A stretch of DNA of 64,000 nucleotides, from assembly GCF_009363095.1 (NCBI RefSeq), contig NZ_CP045295.1, positions 2,604,001-2,668,000 on the forward strand. Reading direction: 5' to 3'. A model generated the notes under the pieces. It did not search any database, was not told the DNA's origin, and saw only the letters and a list, made by a program, of their open reading frames with translations. This document shows, one piece after another, positions 25,169 to 33,811 of the stretch. This DNA is from Paenibacillus cellulositrophicus (GTDB taxonomy: Bacteria > Bacillota > Bacilli > Paenibacillales > Paenibacillaceae). How positions within the stretch are numbered: position 1 is the stretch's first letter; each line of letters begins with the position of its first letter. Both the position numbers and the translations under genes were made by a program.

Positions 25169-27100
25169 TCATTTCATATAACGATATTCCAGGAGATTCT
25201 TCAAATTGGATATTTTCTGCTGCAGCTTCTCCCCGACATTGGTTTCCCTCACCAGCTTCCGCTCCAGTTCTTTGTCCACCAGTCTTTTTACAGACAATAC
25301 GTCCGTCCCGTTACATAACACATCTTCTCTGGAATTGAATTTCTGATGGGCGACAAGCTGCATGCCAAAAGAATTATACAGCAAGGTATATCCCGCAATG
25401 CCGGTTGTAGACTGATAAGCTTTGGAAAAACCGCCGTCGATGACGACCATTTTCCCTCCCGCTTTAACCGGGTTCTCCCCACGAATTTCTCTAACCGGCG
25501 TGTGCCCGTTAATGATATGTCCATGATCCGGATTCAGTCCGAAATCCAGCAGGATTTTCCGGCAGATCTCCTCCTGTTCACGCAAATGGTAATAAGGGTT
25601 CTTTCTCTCCTTATGGGTTTCTTTATCTTGGATAAAGTAGCGTTCAAAGGTGGTCATTTCTCTTTTTCCAAAGAGCGAGGAACATTCCCCTGTCCAGATG
25701 TACCATACCATATCCGTAGCCAGATCGTCCGTCTCTTCCGGATGCGCAAAGGCGTGACGTAAATAATATTCAAAAACGTCGAGCAGCTGACGCCCCGAAT
25801 ACAGTTGGTCTTCAATCTGCATTTCTTCCATATTTCCTTCTTCGTCCAAAGGAATGCAGCCGTGGATTAACAAATTCCCGTTGTATTTTAAATAAAGGCT
25901 GCCCTTTTTCATCAGAAAATTCATATGTCTGGCCAGCTTTTCGGAATGCTGAACGGAGAACAGCAGCTTCTCCAGCACCTGCTGCTCTTCCTCTAACAAT
26001 TGTTCAGGCTGCTCCGGGTTTACGGTTGCGAAACAGGTGTTTTCCAGCGGGTAAGTTTTTCCGCCAATGTTGATTTCATTGTTGTCGTAATCGATCTTCT
26101 CCAGCAAAAGCCTTTCAGACATATTAAAGTAAGGGCGTCTCTTGATAATCGGGATTTCAAGCTTAAACTGGATCATGGCAATGGCTTGATGAATTTTGGT
26201 AATCTGCACGATTTCCGGCTCCGATACGTTGTGGTCCGCTTGCAGCTTCGGTCTGAAGGCCGGATTGTCATCATAGTACTTCTCCGCCAAGTTCAGCAGT
26301 GGGCGAAGGTTGATTCCGTATACGTCTTCGATGATGTCCAGATTGTCGTATCTGGCGCAGATCCGGATAATATTCGCAAGGCAGACCAAGGAACCCGAAT
26401 AGGCGCCGATCCACAGGGCATCATGGTTCCCCCACTGGATGTCTACGGAATGGTAGTTGATCAGGGTGTCCATAATTTTATCCGGTTCCGGCCCGCGGTC
26501 ATAAATATCTCCGACCACATGAAGATGGTCAACCACCAGGCGCTGGGTCGTATAAGCAAGGCCGATAATGAGCTTGTCCGCCTGCCCCAAGGAGATAATT
26601 TGCCGGTATATTTCCTCATAATAAGGATCCTTATTGTGGGTCAAATCCGTTTTGTATAGAAGCTCTTCGACAATATATACAAACCGCTCCGGCAGAGCTT
26701 TACGCAATTTCGAACGCGTGTATTTGGAAGAAGCATAAGAAATGAGCTTAAGCATGTGTTCAATCGTTTGTCGATACCACCGGTTCAAGGCTTGTTTATT
26801 GCACAGGTCTCCTTTAACCAGCTGTATTTTTTCTTCCGGATAATAGACCAATGCCGCAAAATCACTGATTTCTTGATCCGTCCATTCCTCACGGAACAAA
26901 TCTTTGATCTTCTCTTTGACGGTACCCGAACCGTTTCTGAGCACATGCTGAAAAGCCTGGAACTCTCCATGCAAATCACTGACAAAATGCTCGGTTCCCT
27001 TGGGGAGGTTGGAGATCGCTTCAAGGTTGATGATCTCGGTGATCACTTTTTCTTCGGTATCATATTGCTGTGCCAATAAATCTAGAAACTGCGCATCCAA
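25169..27100 (-). CDS. fbp: Fructose-1,6-bisphosphatase, class III
   Basis: Gluconeogenic phosphatase converting fructose 1,6-bisphosphate to fructose 6-phosphate in the cytoplasm. At 643 residues it has the length of Firmicutes class III enzymes. The calcineurin-like metal site is intact: SDLHGE (41-46), GDIYDRGP (197-204), GNHDALW (224-230) and INGHTP in the C-terminal half. The start is a TTG with AGGGGG 9 bases upstream. Monocistronic, with its own strong terminator. Orthology to the Bacillus subtilis Fbp is confident. Confidence 0.96.
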   Translation of the reverse strand: MDAQFLDLLAQQYDTEEKVITEIINLEAISNLPKGTEHFVSDLHGEFQAFQHVLRNGSGTVKEKIKDLFREEWTDQEISDFAALVYYPEEKIQLVKGDLCNKQALNRWYRQTIEHMLKLISYASSKYTRSKLRKALPERFVYIVEELLYKTDLTHNKDPYYEEIYRQIISLGQADKLIIGLAYTTQRLVVDHLHVVGDIYDRGPEPDKIMDTLINYHSVDIQWGNHDALWIGAYSGSLVCLANIIRICARYDNLDIIEDVYGINLRPLLNLAEKYYDDNPAFRPKLQADHNVSEPEIVQITKIHQAIAMIQFKLEIPIIKRRPYFNMSERLLLEKIDYDNNEINIGGKTYPLENTCFATVNPEQPEQLLEEEQQVLEKLLFSVQHSEKLARHMNFLMKKGSLYLKYNGNLLIHGCIPLDEEGNMEEMQIEDQLYSGRQLLDVFEYYLRHAFAHPEETDDLATDMVWYIWTGECSSLFGKREMTTFERYFIQDKETHKERKNPYYHLREQEEICRKILLDFGLNPDHGHIINGHTPVREIRGENPVKAGGKMVVIDGGFSKAYQSTTGIAGYTLLYNSFGMQLVAHQKFNSREDVLCNGTDVLSVKRLVDKELERKLVRETNVGEKLQQKISNLKNLLEYRYMK

Positions 27101-27270
27101 AACAGAGGTCCCCCTTCAAGGAAAGATGGTGATGTATAGGATTTTTTAAGCTGGCGGCGTACCGTTATGCTTAGTGTAGACAATAAAAGGAAAAACATGA
27201 CGTTTCCCTGTTCCCTTGATATTATGCTAACAGCTTTGCCTTTGGTGGATCAAATTTGCATGAAAAAGAA

Positions 27271-27303
27271 ATAGACCGCCCTTTACAAAGGTTTACGGTC
27301 TAT
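27271..27303 (-). terminator. Terminator of the alpha/beta hydrolase gene
   Basis: ATAGACCG and CGGTCTAT enclose AAAGG/CCTTT-type inner pairs; the minus-strand side continues TTTCTTTTT. It lies 86 bp past the hydrolase stop. Confidence 0.75.
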
Positions 27304-27388
27304 CTCTTGTGATCAGCATTGCGCCCCTGAGCCTGCTCAGCCCTCTGGGCATCGCGGACTCCGGTTGATTGCTCTTCAGAAACGCGTG

Positions 27389-28285
27389 TCAATTGCGGCG
27401 AGCCGTCCGCTCTATGCCATCAGCGATTGCTTCGTACTGTTGATGCGGCAAGTCGTGTCCCATGCCGTCAACCAACATGAGCTCGGCGCCCGGGATGGCA
27501 GAAGCTGTGTCCTCGCCACACGCTGGCACGAACATGGGATCGTCCGCCCCATGAATGACAAGTGCGGGTACTTTGATCGTTGCCAGCCGTGGACGACGGT
27601 CACCAGAGACAGCGATCGCAGCAATTTGTCGTCCGATACTGCCTGGATCGTAGGCTCGCTGGACTTCCTCCAGAATAAGCGCCCGATAAGCGTCCTCTTC
27701 AAACGGATAGCCAGTACCGGCAATGCGTTTGGCAAAAGAGAGGCTGTGCGCCAAAAATCCTGGTTCATCCTCGAAGGGGTTCGGCGCCGGCCTAGTCATC
27801 ATCGCCATGACATCCGGGGAAGTTGGCGGAAGGGCAGGATTACCGGAACTGGACATGATGGAAGTGAGGGATAAAACCCGGTCAGGGTACTCACTGGCTG
27901 CAATCTGGGCAATCATTCCGCCCATCGACCTGCCAACGAAATGTGCCCGGTCAATGGAAAGGGCGTCGAGCAGTCCGATAGCATCGTTGGCCATGTCGTC
28001 GAGAGTGTAAGGGATGTCCGGCCGCTGTCCCGACATGAGAGCAGCCGCCAGCGCGTCAAAATCCAGCGTCTGGTAATGGCTAAAGTGTGTCGAGCAACCA
28101 ACGTCGCGATTGTCAAAGCGGATCACGCGAAAGCCCCGCGCCGCTAATATCCGGCAAAACGGAACCGTCCATCGGATCATCTGGGTTCCAAGCCCGGCGA
28201 TTAGGATGATCGCCTCGTCATTTTCGTTGCCAAAACTGTCATAGGCCAAATCAATGCCATTGACTTTCAAAGTGTTCATGATCAT
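27389..28285 (-). CDS. Alpha/beta hydrolase
   Basis: Cytoplasmic serine hydrolase of about 298 residues. The nucleophile elbow GRSMGG, acidic residue in VIHGADDPM and histidine in DGMGHDLP form a complete triad, and RFDNRDVGCS is the oxyanion-side segment common in RdmC/aclacinomycin-methylesterase-like members. I start it at ATG 28285 after GGAGGAG. It lies 26 bp behind the DUF2239 gene and is likely transcribed from the same operator-controlled promoter at 28962-29000. Ester substrate unknown. Confidence 0.9.
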   Translation of the reverse strand: MIMNTLKVNGIDLAYDSFGNENDEAIILIAGLGTQMIRWTVPFCRILAARGFRVIRFDNRDVGCSTHFSHYQTLDFDALAAALMSGQRPDIPYTLDDMANDAIGLLDALSIDRAHFVGRSMGGMIAQIAASEYPDRVLSLTSIMSSSGNPALPPTSPDVMAMMTRPAPNPFEDEPGFLAHSLSFAKRIAGTGYPFEEDAYRALILEEVQRAYDPGSIGRQIAAIAVSGDRRPRLATIKVPALVIHGADDPMFVPACGEDTASAIPGAELMLVDGMGHDLPHQQYEAIADGIERTARRN

Positions 28286-28311
28286 GTTCTCCTCCATCCG
28301 CATGCTTTCAT

Positions 28312-28926
28312 TCAGAAGCTCTCTTCAGGGAATGCATTAGCGGATAATTTTTTGATATGGTCTCTGATATCAGGTGCCCAGTCATCGATAAAGTGGTAAA
28401 AACGATCCACATCACCAGCATACAGTGCCCGCAGCGCTTCCTCGTAATGATGAAAGTTACCGGCCATGGCTGTCATAAAGTGATAAGTCGCTTCTTGGGA
28501 CTCTCGTCTTTTACTCTGTTCTCCTCCAGCATGGCGAGCTTCATCAATGAGTTTTCGTAATGTTACCGAAGCCCCTCCAGGTTGACTCTTGAGCCATTCC
28601 CAATGCCGTGGCAATAACGTAACCTCACCGGATACAACCCCCAGCTTGGGTCGGCCGACCCGCCGTGCAGGCTGATGATCCACTTCCGTATCGAGAGGCA
28701 AGTCACCGAACTGTTCTCCTAATCGATGGAGCACGTCGTCTGTCTTCCGGCGAAAATCAACATCGATTTGCTTCCCCGAGATATCGTCAAATATAAGCAG
28801 CTGTGTGAGGTCCCTGTCATCCAGAGTATCCTTTACCGTAGAAACAACGTGCTGCAGCAAACCACTGGCGACGACTCTCACACCCAAAAATGCCGTGCAG
28901 TAAAATCGCGTTAGGTCATTTCCCAT
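28312..28926 (-). CDS. DUF2239 family protein
   Basis: Conserved protein of 204 residues with no known function. It shows the family landmarks FLGVRVVASG, LLIFDDISGKQIDVDFR, VGRPKLGVVSGEVTLLPRHW and GGASVTLRKLIDEARH, and the C-terminal HYEEALRALYAGD. Members are typically small cytoplasmic proteins found beside detoxification genes. AAGGAG precedes the ATG. It is the first gene behind a promoter flanked by two TACCCGGGTA palindromes, so it is tightly regulated, with the hydrolase gene following. Confidence 0.88.
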   Translation of the reverse strand: MGNDLTRFYCTAFLGVRVVASGLLQHVVSTVKDTLDDRDLTQLLIFDDISGKQIDVDFRRKTDDVLHRLGEQFGDLPLDTEVDHQPARRVGRPKLGVVSGEVTLLPRHWEWLKSQPGGASVTLRKLIDEARHAGGEQSKRRESQEATYHFMTAMAGNFHHYEEALRALYAGDVDRFYHFIDDWAPDIRDHIKKLSANAFPEESF

Positions 28927-28954
28927 GCCTGTATCTCCTTCTCTGATTTCTTCA

Positions 28955-29003
28955 CTAATTATACCCGGGTAAAAATAGATAAGTCAATATTACCCGGGTA
29001 TAA
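28955..29003 (-). promoter_or_regulatory. Promoter with two TACCCGGGTA operators for DUF2239-hydrolase operon
   Basis: On the minus strand TTGACT and TATAAT are 18 bp apart. The perfect palindrome TACCCGGGTA occurs at 28962-28971, running into the -10 box, and again at 28991-29000 just upstream of the -35 box, 29 bp centre to centre. The arrangement suggests a dimeric repressor binding both sites. The regulator is not identifiable here. Confidence 0.8.
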
Positions 29004-29044
29004 TAAATTTTGTCGCTCGTCTTGGTCGTTTATCCAAACACGAA

Positions 29045-29080
29045 GAAGCCAAGAAAGGTCAAACTCCCTTCTTGGCTTTA
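29045..29080 (-). terminator. Terminator of the bL12-like gene (repeat family member)
   Basis: AAGAAGCCAAGAAAGG pairs with CCCTTCTTGGCTT, 16 bp beyond the stop of the gene at 29096. Confidence 0.75.
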
Positions 29081-29095
29081 TCCATTTTTTAAGCA

Positions 29096-29371
29096 TTATC
29101 TGGTTTCAGATTTCAACTTATCAATATATTCTTTTCCTTCTAGCAGGGAAAGGCCTAAAGTTTCTCTTGCTTTTTTAATGGCTTTTACGTCTTCACCCTC
29201 TTTTATCAACTGGCGAAGTTCATCATTTATTGGATGTTCAGGCAGTCCCGATTGATGGGTTAACTGATTTATCGTATATTGCATTCCTTTTATGCGACCT
29301 TCTAATTTACTCACCTTAGCCCATAAATTTATGATGATCAGGAGAGATATGATGATTAGAATGTATTCCAT
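29096..29371 (-). CDS. Membrane-anchored protein with ribosomal bL12 C-terminal-like domain
   Basis: A 91-residue protein: one N-terminal transmembrane helix (YILIIISLLIIINLWA), a short coiled segment, and a C-terminal half (VKAIKKARETLGLSLLEGKEYIDKL) that matches the fold of the ribosomal L7/L12 C-terminal domain. Such proteins occur in Bacilli and are not ribosomal; the role is unknown. GGAGG lies upstream of the ATG at longer than ideal spacing. Monocistronic with its own terminator. Confidence 0.7.
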   Translation of the reverse strand: MEYILIIISLLIIINLWAKVSKLEGRIKGMQYTINQLTHQSGLPEHPINDELRQLIKEGEDVKAIKKARETLGLSLLEGKEYIDKLKSETR

Positions 29372-29465
29372 TTCCGAATTAAACCTCCAAACTTTATGGT
29401 TGATCTGTAGAACTACCCATTTTCTGCCCCTCGACTAACGCCTTTGACCAGCTCAAGAATATCTC

Positions 29466-29915
29466 TTACGCCTTCCGAACCGAAGGCGAGTAGAATACGT
29501 CGCCATGCATATGCTGAATGTTGTCCCAGTTGCCCGGATTGGTCGTGTCTGGAGAGCGGTGCTCCAGAATGGCCTGATAGAGTTCCGTTTTTTGTTCTAA
29601 ATGGGCAATGTGCCGCTGGGCTTCTTCGAGCTTAACACGCGCGGCTTCTTTATGCTCCATGATGAGTTTGTACCGCTGCGGAATAGACGAGTCTCCTTCG
29701 AGACAGAGATCGATGTACGTTTTGATGACTTCAATCGGCATCCCGGATTGCTTAAGGCATTTGACGCCAAGCAGCCAGTTGATCGATTCTTCGTCGAACA
29801 TCCGAATGTTGTTTTTATCGCGCTGTACGCTCGGCACCAGGCCTTTATCCGTATAAAAGCGCACGGCGTGCTCGGTAAGTCCCGTGATCAAGGCGGCTTC
29901 TTTGACCGTATGCAT
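29466..29915 (-). CDS. MerR-family transcriptional regulator
   Basis: A 149-residue MerR protein: winged HTH at the N terminus (TVKEAALITGLTEHAVRFYTDKGLVP), then a long dimerisation coiled coil (RVKLEEAQRHIAHLEQKTELYQ). It lacks the conserved cysteines of the metal-sensing members and fits the AdhR/YhdM-like group that responds to aldehydes or small organics. It is divergent from an aldo/keto reductase gene whose promoter (29953-29983) has the MerR geometry, so it almost certainly activates that gene. GGGGG lies upstream of the ATG. Confidence 0.9.
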   Translation of the reverse strand: MHTVKEAALITGLTEHAVRFYTDKGLVPSVQRDKNNIRMFDEESINWLLGVKCLKQSGMPIEVIKTYIDLCLEGDSSIPQRYKLIMEHKEAARVKLEEAQRHIAHLEQKTELYQAILEHRSPDTTNPGNWDNIQHMHGDVFYSPSVRKA

Positions 29916-29952
29916 CGTAATCCCCCTCGGAAAATAAATTTTTGATAGAGGC

Positions 29953-29983
29953 TTGCCTTCGTGTTACACGAAGGTAGTAGGCT
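29953..29983 (+). promoter_or_regulatory. MerR-activated promoter of the aldo/keto reductase gene
   Basis: TTGCCT (29953-29958) and TAGGCT (29978-29983) are 19 bp apart. The perfect dyad CCTTCGTG-TTA-CACGAAGG (29956-29974) lies between them, as in other MerR-controlled promoters. Confidence 0.75.
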
Positions 29984-30088
29984 TATTGTAAAGCAAACCG
30001 GCCGTAAGCGGAAGCCCCGCTGAGGTGCCCGATTCCAGGGATTCGCGGCCGTTTGCCGTTTTATACTTAAACCATGGGAGGAATTACA

Positions 30089-30940
30089 ATGCAAACTGTG
30101 ACTTTAAATAACGGAGTACAAATGCCGATCATCGGCTTCGGTGTCTACCAAATTCCCGATGCAGAAGAATGCGAGAATGTGGTATATGAAGCGCTGATGG
30201 CCGGTTACCGCCTGATCGACACTGCCTCCGGTTATCTGAATGAGGAAGCCGTCGGACGCGCGATTAAGCGCAGCGGCATACCGCGTGAGGAGCTGTTCAT
30301 CACGACCAAGCTTTGGGTTCAGGATGCCGGCTACGAGAGCGCCAAACTGTCTTTTGCCAAGTCCCTGAAGAAGCTCCAGCTTGACTATCTCGATCTGTAC
30401 CTGATTCACCAGCCGTTTGGCGATTACTACGGCGCTTGGCGCGCGATGGAGGACCTGTACCGCGAAGGCAAAATCAAGGCGATTGGGGTCAGCAACTTCC
30501 TGCCCGACCGTCTGATGGACCTTATCGTGCATAACGAAATCGTGCCCGCCGTCAACCAGATTGAAACGCACCCGTTCTACCACCAGATCGAGAGCGCCGC
30601 TTTTATGAAAGAACAGGGAGTACAGCACCAGTCATGGTCACCGTTCGCTGAAGGACGCAACAATCTGTTTAGCAACGAAGTGCTGACCTCGATCGCGGAA
30701 AAATACAACAAGTCCGTCGCCCAGGTCGTGCTGCGCTGGCTTGTTCAGCGTGAAGTTGTTGTCATTCCCAAATCGGTGAAAAAAGAACGTATCGTCGAAA
30801 ACTTCAACATTTTCGATTTTGAGTTAAGCGCGGACGATATCGAACAAATTTCCACCCTCGATACGAGAGAAAGTCTTTTCTTATCCTACCGCGATCCGGA
30901 AGTCGCCAAAATGATGGGCAACTGGAAAATCGATCTGTAA
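30089..30940 (+). CDS. Aldo/keto reductase
   Basis: NADPH-dependent carbonyl reductase of the AKR (2,5-diketogluconate reductase-like) family, about 283 residues. The catalytic tetrad can be placed: Asp and Tyr in [11 protein letters not shown], Lys in FITTKLWV and His in YLIHQPFG. The C-terminal cofactor region [13 protein letters not shown] is intact. The ATG at 30089 has GGGAGG 8 bases upstream; the upstream in-frame ATG at 30074 has none. Expected role: detoxifying an aldehyde sensed by the divergent MerR protein. Terminates at 30979-31015. Confidence 0.92.
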   Translation: MQTVTLNNGVQMPIIGFGVYQIPDAEECENVVYEALMAGYRLIDTASGYLNEEAVGRAIKRSGIPREELFITTKLWVQDAGYESAKLSFAKSLKKLQLDYLDLYLIHQPFGDYYGAWRAMEDLYREGKIKAIGVSNFLPDRLMDLIVHNEIVPAVNQIETHPFYHQIESAAFMKEQGVQHQSWSPFAEGRNNLFSNEVLTSIAEKYNKSVAQVVLRWLVQREVVVIPKSVKKERIVENFNIFDFELSADDIEQISTLDTRESLFLSYRDPEVAKMMGNWKIDL

Positions 30941-30978
30941 CCCTTAGTTTAGAGTCCCCTCTACCGCCACTACACCAC

Positions 30979-31015
30979 AAAAGCCAAGAAGGTGATGTCC
31001 ACCCTCTTGGCTTTC
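30979..31015 (+). terminator. Terminator of the aldo/keto reductase gene (repeat family member)
   Basis: AAAAGCCAAGAAGGTG pairs with CACCCTCTTGGCTTT, 39 bp past the stop. Same hairpin family as 21029, 23776 and 29045, but here in a plus-strand unit. Confidence 0.75.
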
Positions 31016-31112
31016 TCCATTCCTCGAAATAAGGGATCCTCTGACTGCCGCTACAGCCGGAGAATCCCTATGAAAGTAACGTGCCCTTTAGGCCGCTGAG
31101 TCAACCACACAA

Positions 31113-31649
31113 CTAAGCTGGAACGTAGGTCAACCTGATCACCTTCTCGCCAATTCGATCGCTCGCCACGAGGCGCAGCGGCGGCCGCGGACCAGCGAAG
31201 AACGACTTGCCGTGACCCAGCACGACTGGATGGAGATAGAGTCGATACTCATCAACGAGACCGAGCTCCGTTAGACTGTGGGCCAACTCCGGCCCGGCAA
31301 CTTCAATCTCCCCTTCATGCTGAGCCTTCAGCCCACGTATGGCCGCTGCGAGGTCGCCCTCGATCAGAGAAGCGTTCGGACCGACGGACTTTAACGTCTT
31401 CGACACCACCCATTTCGGTTTGCTTTGCCACGCCGCTGCGTATTCCCGTTCCGGCGCATCCCATTCCAAATAGTCTTCGTCCCAATACCGCATGGTCTCG
31501 TACATGCGGCGCCCGTACAGGATGCCCGCCAGGCCGCGCACGTCGTCGATGAAATGACGGAATAGCACGGGGTCGGGCTGAAATGCCGGGTGGTCGTGGT
31601 CGACGAATCCGTCCAGAGACTGGTTCAATGCGAAAACGATCTTTGCCAT
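31113..31649 (-). CDS. Dihydrofolate reductase-like (RibD C-terminal) protein
   Basis: A 178-residue member of the RibD-C/YwjB family, a reductase fold related to DHFR and to the reductase half of RibD. It begins IVFALNQSLDGFVDHD and contains LYGRRMYETMRYWDE, KWVVSKTL, IEVAGPELAHSLTELGLVDEYRLYLHPVVLGHGK, as usual. The substrate is not known for most members and it does not replace DHFR. GGAGGAG lies upstream of the ATG. A hairpin AGGGAT...ATCCCT at 31031-31070 may terminate it. Monocistronic. Confidence 0.88.
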   Translation of the reverse strand: MAKIVFALNQSLDGFVDHDHPAFQPDPVLFRHFIDDVRGLAGILYGRRMYETMRYWDEDYLEWDAPEREYAAAWQSKPKWVVSKTLKSVGPNASLIEGDLAAAIRGLKAQHEGEIEVAGPELAHSLTELGLVDEYRLYLHPVVLGHGKSFFAGPRPPLRLVASDRIGEKVIRLTYVPA

Positions 31650-31875
31650 GCGACTGACTCTCCTCCCTGGTTTTCTCGCACATTCATCATCAAGATTAAA
31701 CGTTCCATATGCAGCCTCCTTTATGTCTGCATTTTATCATCCAACAGCATGTCCGGTTTCTCATGGATTGCTAATGTACACAGTCTTGGCCTGACCGAAT
31801 ACATATTTAATTTAACGAAGGATGGTAAATTAAACCATCCTGCCCGTTATCTTAATGGCAAGCTAATAGATCAAA

Positions 31876-31926
31876 ACGGCAGGCCACCGCTCCGGCTTTC
31901 TTTTCCGGACTTCGGCGGCCTGCCGT
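31876..31926. repeat. Large inverted repeat
   Basis: ACGGCAGGCC and GGCCTGCCGT flank 31 bases which themselves contain TCCGG/CCGGA. Could form a nested hairpin of terminator type in either direction. Confidence 0.6.
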
Positions 31927-31980
31927 CTTGCAGTTTAGTCTTTGGCAATATTGCGGTATTGGATCGCGTAGGTTAACGCA

Positions 31981-32012
31981 ACGACGGCAGCCGATTGACC
32001 GGCTGCCGTCGT
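31981..32012. repeat. Perfect 13-bp inverted repeat
   Basis: ACGACGGCAGCCG and CGGCTGCCGTCGT with a 6-base loop. No T run of note on either side, so its role as a terminator for the TetR gene (ending 32102) is uncertain. Confidence 0.6.
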
Positions 32013-32101
32013 GTCATGATGGAGCTATTGTTTCCCGTGAGCTCCATCTTTTTTAAGCAAAGCACAAGAACATTGAGCTACAGTCCCCTATTAGGGTAGC
32101 A

Positions 32102-32680
32102 CTAATTTAGCTGCGCCCGGAAGTTGCTGCTCGATCGATCCGTCAAGATCGCGCTCGCGATAATACGGAAGAGATGCTCAGCCCGTGGCGCTGACGAGGG
32201 CTGGTTGCTAAGCCACGCAAGCGCAGCAGCTAGCGAGAACAGGTCATCCCCATCCATGTCGGTACGCGCCAGACCCTCGGCCTGAGCACGAGCGAGAAGT
32301 CGCGTGCCTGCCGTGCGCATTGTGACACACGAAGCGTGGAGTGCGGACTCCGGGTCCTCCTTGGCTGCCATCATCACGTCCACAACACCTTGATAGTTGC
32401 CTGTAAATGTAACGACGTCGCGCAGCCACGATACGAGTGCCTCATCGGGTGAACTCGCAGTTTCGAGCTCACGTGCCTTTGTCGTAAACTCGTCGAAGCT
32501 TGAGCGGAGCAAAGCTTCGAGCAGCGCCTCTCTCGTCGGGAAATGACGATACAGTGTGCCTAGCCCAACACCAGCTCTGCGAGCGATGTCGCGCAGCGAT
32601 GCATCGACACCGTGCTCGGTTACAACGACGTTCGCGACTTCGAGTATATGCTCATAGTTTTTCATTGCATCGGCTCGCAT
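32102..32680 (-). CDS. TetR-family transcriptional repressor
   Basis: A 192-residue TetR regulator. The HTH (VDASLRDIARRAGVGLGTLYRHFPTREALLEALL) is canonical; the rest is an alpha-helical ligand domain of the TetR_C_SbtR-like type. ATG at 32680 is preferred for its GGAGG site 6 bases upstream. It is divergent from the quinone-oxidoreductase gene. The shared 115-bp region contains three copies of a GGAGCAGTGCTCC operator, one inside a consensus promoter, so repression of both genes is very likely. Confidence 0.92.
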   Translation of the reverse strand: MRADAMKNYEHILEVANVVVTEHGVDASLRDIARRAGVGLGTLYRHFPTREALLEALLRSSFDEFTTKARELETASSPDEALVSWLRDVVTFTGNYQGVVDVMMAAKEDPESALHASCVTMRTAGTRLLARAQAEGLARTDMDGDDLFSLAAALAWLSNQPSSAPRAEHLFRIIASAILTDRSSSNFRAQLN

Positions 32681-32691
32681 AGAATTCCTCC

Positions 32692-32760
32692 TTGACAATC
32701 GGAGCAGTGCTCCTTATAATCTAAACGGAACAGTGATCCGATTATACGGAGCACTGCTCT
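32692..32760. promoter_or_regulatory. Consensus promoter with three TetR operators
   Basis: On the plus strand TTGACA (32692-32697) and TATAAT (32715-32720) are 17 bp apart, a full consensus promoter for the oxidoreductase gene. The palindrome GGAGCAGTGCTCC fills the spacer (32701-32713). Variants GGAACAGTGATCC (32727-32739) and GGAGCACTGCTCT (32748-32760) follow. A TATAAT read on the minus strand lies between the second and third copy and may serve the tetR gene. Confidence 0.85.
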
Positions 32761-32795
32761 GGTAAGTATAACTCATCTACATGAAAGGAGAAAGC

Positions 32796-33809
32796 ATGAT
32801 GTCTATAGATACAATGAAGGCGATTCGTTTGCATGAATTCGGCGGCCCTGAGGTGCTGCGTTACGAGGAGGCGCCGCTTCCCGAGCTGAAGCCAGGTGAG
32901 GTGCTTGTGCGCGTTCACGCGGTTGGCATAAATCCCCCCGACTGGTACCTGCGTGACGGGTATAAGTCGCTTCCTCCTGAGTGGCGGCCGTCTGTGCCCT
33001 TTCCCATCATTCTGGGGTCGGACGTGTCGGGCGTTGTCGAGGCGGTAGCCACGGATGTGAAGGATTTCTCCGTCGGTGATGAAGTTTTCGGCATGGTTCG
33101 TTTTCCTAGCTTTGGGGAGAGCGCCGCTTATGCTGAGTACGTCGCCGCGCCAGCGTCGGACCTTGCACTCAAGCCGGCTGGCATCGATCACGTGCACGCT
33201 GCTGGGGCGCCGATGGCTGGCCTCACCGCGTGGCAGTTTCTGATCGATCTGGGGCACAATGAACCGAACCCGCTTCAACCGGAGATGCATCGCCCGGTGC
33301 CGCTGGGAGGCAAGACGGTGCTCGTCAATGGTGCTGCAGGCGGCGTGGGGCACTTCGCGGTACAACTGGCCAAATGGAAGGGTGCGCACGTCATCGCGGT
33401 GGCATCGGGGTCGCATGAGTCGTTCCTGCGTGAGCTCGGTGCCGACGAATTCATCGACTACACCAAGAGCCTTCCCGAGGACGTCGTGCATGACATGGAT
33501 CTCGTCCTTGATACCCTCGGCGGTCCAACCACCGGTCGTTTCTTGCGTACGCTCAAGCGTGGCGGCGCTTTGTTCCCAGTGTTCCTAGGCTTCTCCGATG
33601 CCGAGGAGGCCGCGAAGCTGGGTGTAACGGTATCGATGACCCAAGTGCGCTCAAACGGCCCGCAGCTGGCGGAATTAGGGCGCTTGCTTGATGCCGGGAC
33701 GGTTCGCGTCGCTATCGACAGCACGTTTCCACTTGCCGATTCTCGCAAGGCGCATGAACGTGCAGCCGGTGGGCACATTCAAGGCAAGATTGTGCTCACG
33801 GTCGTGTAA
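32796..33809 (+). CDS. NADP-dependent quinone oxidoreductase-like (MDR family)
   Basis: Zinc-independent medium-chain reductase of about 338 residues. N-terminal GroES-like domain (IRLHEFGGPEVLRYEEAPLP, HAVGINPPDWYLRDG, LGSDVSGVVEAV) and a Rossmann domain with VLVNGAAGGVGHFAVQLAKW; the catalytic zinc cysteines of true alcohol dehydrogenases are missing. Expected reaction: NADPH-dependent reduction of quinones or enones. The ATG at 32796 follows AAAGGAG. Controlled by the divergent TetR gene, and followed after 2 bp by an ABM-domain gene in the same operon. Confidence 0.92.
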   Translation: MMSIDTMKAIRLHEFGGPEVLRYEEAPLPELKPGEVLVRVHAVGINPPDWYLRDGYKSLPPEWRPSVPFPIILGSDVSGVVEAVATDVKDFSVGDEVFGMVRFPSFGESAAYAEYVAAPASDLALKPAGIDHVHAAGAPMAGLTAWQFLIDLGHNEPNPLQPEMHRPVPLGGKTVLVNGAAGGVGHFAVQLAKWKGAHVIAVASGSHESFLRELGADEFIDYTKSLPEDVVHDMDLVLDTLGGPTTGRFLRTLKRGGALFPVFLGFSDAEEAAKLGVTVSMTQVRSNGPQLAELGRLLDAGTVRVAIDSTFPLADSRKAHERAAGGHIQGKIVLTVV

Positions 33810-33811
33810 CC

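Larger units (their letters stand above)
31650..32101. other. Gene-free stretch with three strong hairpins
   Basis: About 450 bp with no supportable gene. Perfect or near-perfect stems occur at 31819-31841 (AGGATGGT/ACCATCCT), 31876-31926 (10-bp arms, inner TCCGG/CCGGA stem) and 31981-32012 (13-bp perfect arms). One may end the TetR transcript; the others are unexplained. Confidence 0.5.

Noticed and set aside
26000..26659. Plus-strand open frame of 219 codons
   Set aside because: Antisense to fbp, whose catalytic motifs are all present.
32742..33491. Minus-strand open frame of 249 codons
   Set aside because: Antisense to the quinone oxidoreductase gene, which has intact motifs and a promoter.
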